NCBI GenBank assembly: GCA_903929105.1 | Contig: CAIYTL010000183.1 | Span: 1-7,957, forward strand | Direction of reading: 5' to 3' | Origin: an uncultured Micrococcales bacterium | GTDB lineage: Bacteria > Actinomycetota > Actinomycetes > Actinomycetales > Microbacteriaceae | Length of the DNA stretch: 7,957 nucleotides | Part shown: positions 6,896 through 7,957 of the stretch, one piece after another | How positions within the stretch are numbered: the first letter of the stretch is position 1 | Layout of the letters: every line of letters begins with the position of its first letter | Translations under genes and position numbers: made by a program | Notes under the pieces: model-generated | What the model was told of the DNA's origin: nothing | Databases searched by the model: none | The model's input: only the letters and a program-made list of their open reading frames with translations

Positions 6896-7957
6896 ATGAG
6901 ACGCGCAAAAATCGTTGCAACCCTCGGGCCAGCAACATCAACTTATGATCAGATTCGCGCAATCGTTGAGGCTGGCGTTGACGTCGCCCGCATGAACCTA
7001 AGTCACGGCAGCTATGACGTGCACGAGGGCATCTATCGCACAGTTCGTCAGGTTGCAGCCGACACTGGCAAGGCAGTGGGCATTTTTGTTGACCTACAGG
7101 GTCCGAAGATTCGCCTTGGTCGTTTCGAAAACGGCCCAGTTATGCTCGAAAAGGGCGCAACTTTCAAAATCACCACCGACGAGATTCTCGGCAACGTTGA
7201 CATTTGTGGAACCACTTTTAAGGGGCTTCCTGGTGACGTAAAGCCGGGCGATCTTTTGCTAATCGACGACGGCAAGGTTACCTTGAAGGCAACCGAAGTC
7301 ACTGACACCACGGTTACCACAGTGGTTGAGATTGCTGGCCAAGTTTCGAACAACAAGGGCATCAACCTGCCTGGTGTTGCCGTGAACGTGCCTGCACTTT
7401 CAGAGAAAGACGAAGATGACCTTCGCTGGGCGATTCGTCTTGGCGTCGACATGATCGCCCTTTCATTCGTTCGTAACGCAAGTGACATTGTTCGTGTTCA
7501 CGAAATCATGAACGAAGAGGGCAAGTTCTTGCCAACCATCGCCAAGGTTGAGAAGCCACAGGCTGTTGACTCTCTTGAAGAGATCATCGACGCATTCGAC
7601 GGCATCATGGTTGCCCGTGGTGACCTAGGCGTCGAGCTGCCTTTCGAGCAGGTTCCACTTGTTCAGAAGCGCGCCATTGAGCTGAGCCGTCGTTGGGCTA
7701 AGCCGGTAATCGTTGCAACTCAAATGCTTGAGTCAATGATTTCTGCATCACGCCCAACTCGTGCTGAGGCTAGCGACGTTGCAAACGCTGTTCTTGACGG
7801 TGCCGACGCACTCATGCTTTCAGGTGAGACCAGTGTTGGTGAGTTCCCAGTCGAAACTGTTGCAGCTATGGCTCGCATCATCGAATCGACTGAAGAGAAC
7901 GGTCTTGACCGCATTCCAGCCCTAGGCACCCGCCCACACACCCACTCGGGTGCAGTA
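6896..7957 (+). CDS. pyk: Pyruvate kinase, 5' part (C-terminus outside window)
   Basis: Pyruvate kinase makes pyruvate and ATP from phosphoenolpyruvate and ADP, the last step of glycolysis, in the cytoplasm. 354 codons are present with no stop; bacterial enzymes usually have 470-490 residues, so most of the C-terminal allosteric domain is missing. The start region, MRRAKIVATLGPAT, is typical. Motifs in order are VARMNLSHG, DLQGPKIRLG (66-75, entry to the B domain), IAKVEKPQAV with Lys217 and Glu219, MVARGDLGVE with Asp243, and IVATQMLESM with Thr275, then PTRAEASDVANAVLDGADA and the LSGETSVGEFPVE stretch. These supply the metal and substrate ligands of the active site. Leu67, Gln68, Lys71 and Leu74 match the K+-independent class, in which Lys replaces Glu117 of the rabbit muscle enzyme. 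It lies 54 bp after gltD and may be cotranscribed with it or have its own promoter. Confidence 0.97.
   Translation, partial: MRRAKIVATLGPATSTYDQIRAIVEAGVDVARMNLSHGSYDVHEGIYRTVRQVAADTGKAVGIFVDLQGPKIRLGRFENGPVMLEKGATFKITTDEILGNVDICGTTFKGLPGDVKPGDLLLIDDGKVTLKATEVTDTTVTTVVEIAGQVSNNKGINLPGVAVNVPALSEKDEDDLRWAIRLGVDMIALSFVRNASDIVRVHEIMNEEGKFLPTIAKVEKPQAVDSLEEIIDAFDGIMVARGDLGVELPFEQVPLVQKRAIELSRRWAKPVIVATQMLESMISASRPTRAEASDVANAVLDGADALMLSGETSVGEFPVETVAAMARIIESTEENGLDRIPALGTRPHTHSGAV

Noticed and set aside
7048..7488. Minus-strand open frame of 146 residues opposite pyk
   Set aside because: It is antisense to conserved pyk motifs, and its Ser/Thr/Pro-rich composition is typical of a frame shadow.

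Overview
The window is a stretch of ordinary core metabolism from an actinobacterium. All genes are on the + strand: the 3' part of lgt (prolipoprotein diacylglyceryl transferase), complete gltB and gltD (the two subunits of NADPH-dependent glutamate synthase), and the first roughly three quarters of pyk (pyruvate kinase). The gene order lgt-gltB-gltD-pyk, the actinobacterial-style Lgt (a WEGG motif and an acidic C-terminal tail) and GTG starts with good Shine-Dalgarno sequences point to Actinobacteria. As I recall, this order, usually with trp genes upstream of lgt, is found in Microbacteriaceae. GC content looks moderate by eye, well below typical soil actinomycetes, which would fit one of the small freshwater Microbacteriaceae. 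The family-level call is an inference from synteny and composition, not from a marker gene.

Layout: positions 1-731 are the lgt 3' part, with its N-terminus outside the window. Positions 732-831 are a 100-bp gap ahead of gltB that holds a T-run and a CCTCC stretch but no convincing promoter or terminator. gltB runs 832-5394 and overlaps gltD (5387-6841) by 8 bp, with the gltD ribosome binding site inside gltB. A 54-bp gap (6842-6895) contains a short GC-rich inverted repeat and the pyk ribosome binding site. pyk starts at 6896 and is still open at the right edge (7957). No stretch over 300 bp lacks a gene. I see no RNA genes, mobile elements, CRISPR arrays or foreign-looking segments.

How the genes work together: GltB releases ammonia from glutamine and adds it to 2-oxoglutarate. 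GltD supplies electrons from NADPH through FAD and iron-sulfur clusters. Together they make the glutamate that, with glutamine synthetase, is the main high-affinity ammonium assimilation route. Pyruvate kinase acts at the end of glycolysis, and Lgt anchors lipoproteins in the membrane, so the latter two are neighbours rather than pathway partners.

I looked for an undescribed system and did not find one. The observations worth a second look are small: a Tyr in Lgt where E. coli has the functionally important His103, the leader architecture of gltB, competing hairpins ahead of pyk, and a K+-independence signature in pyruvate kinase.
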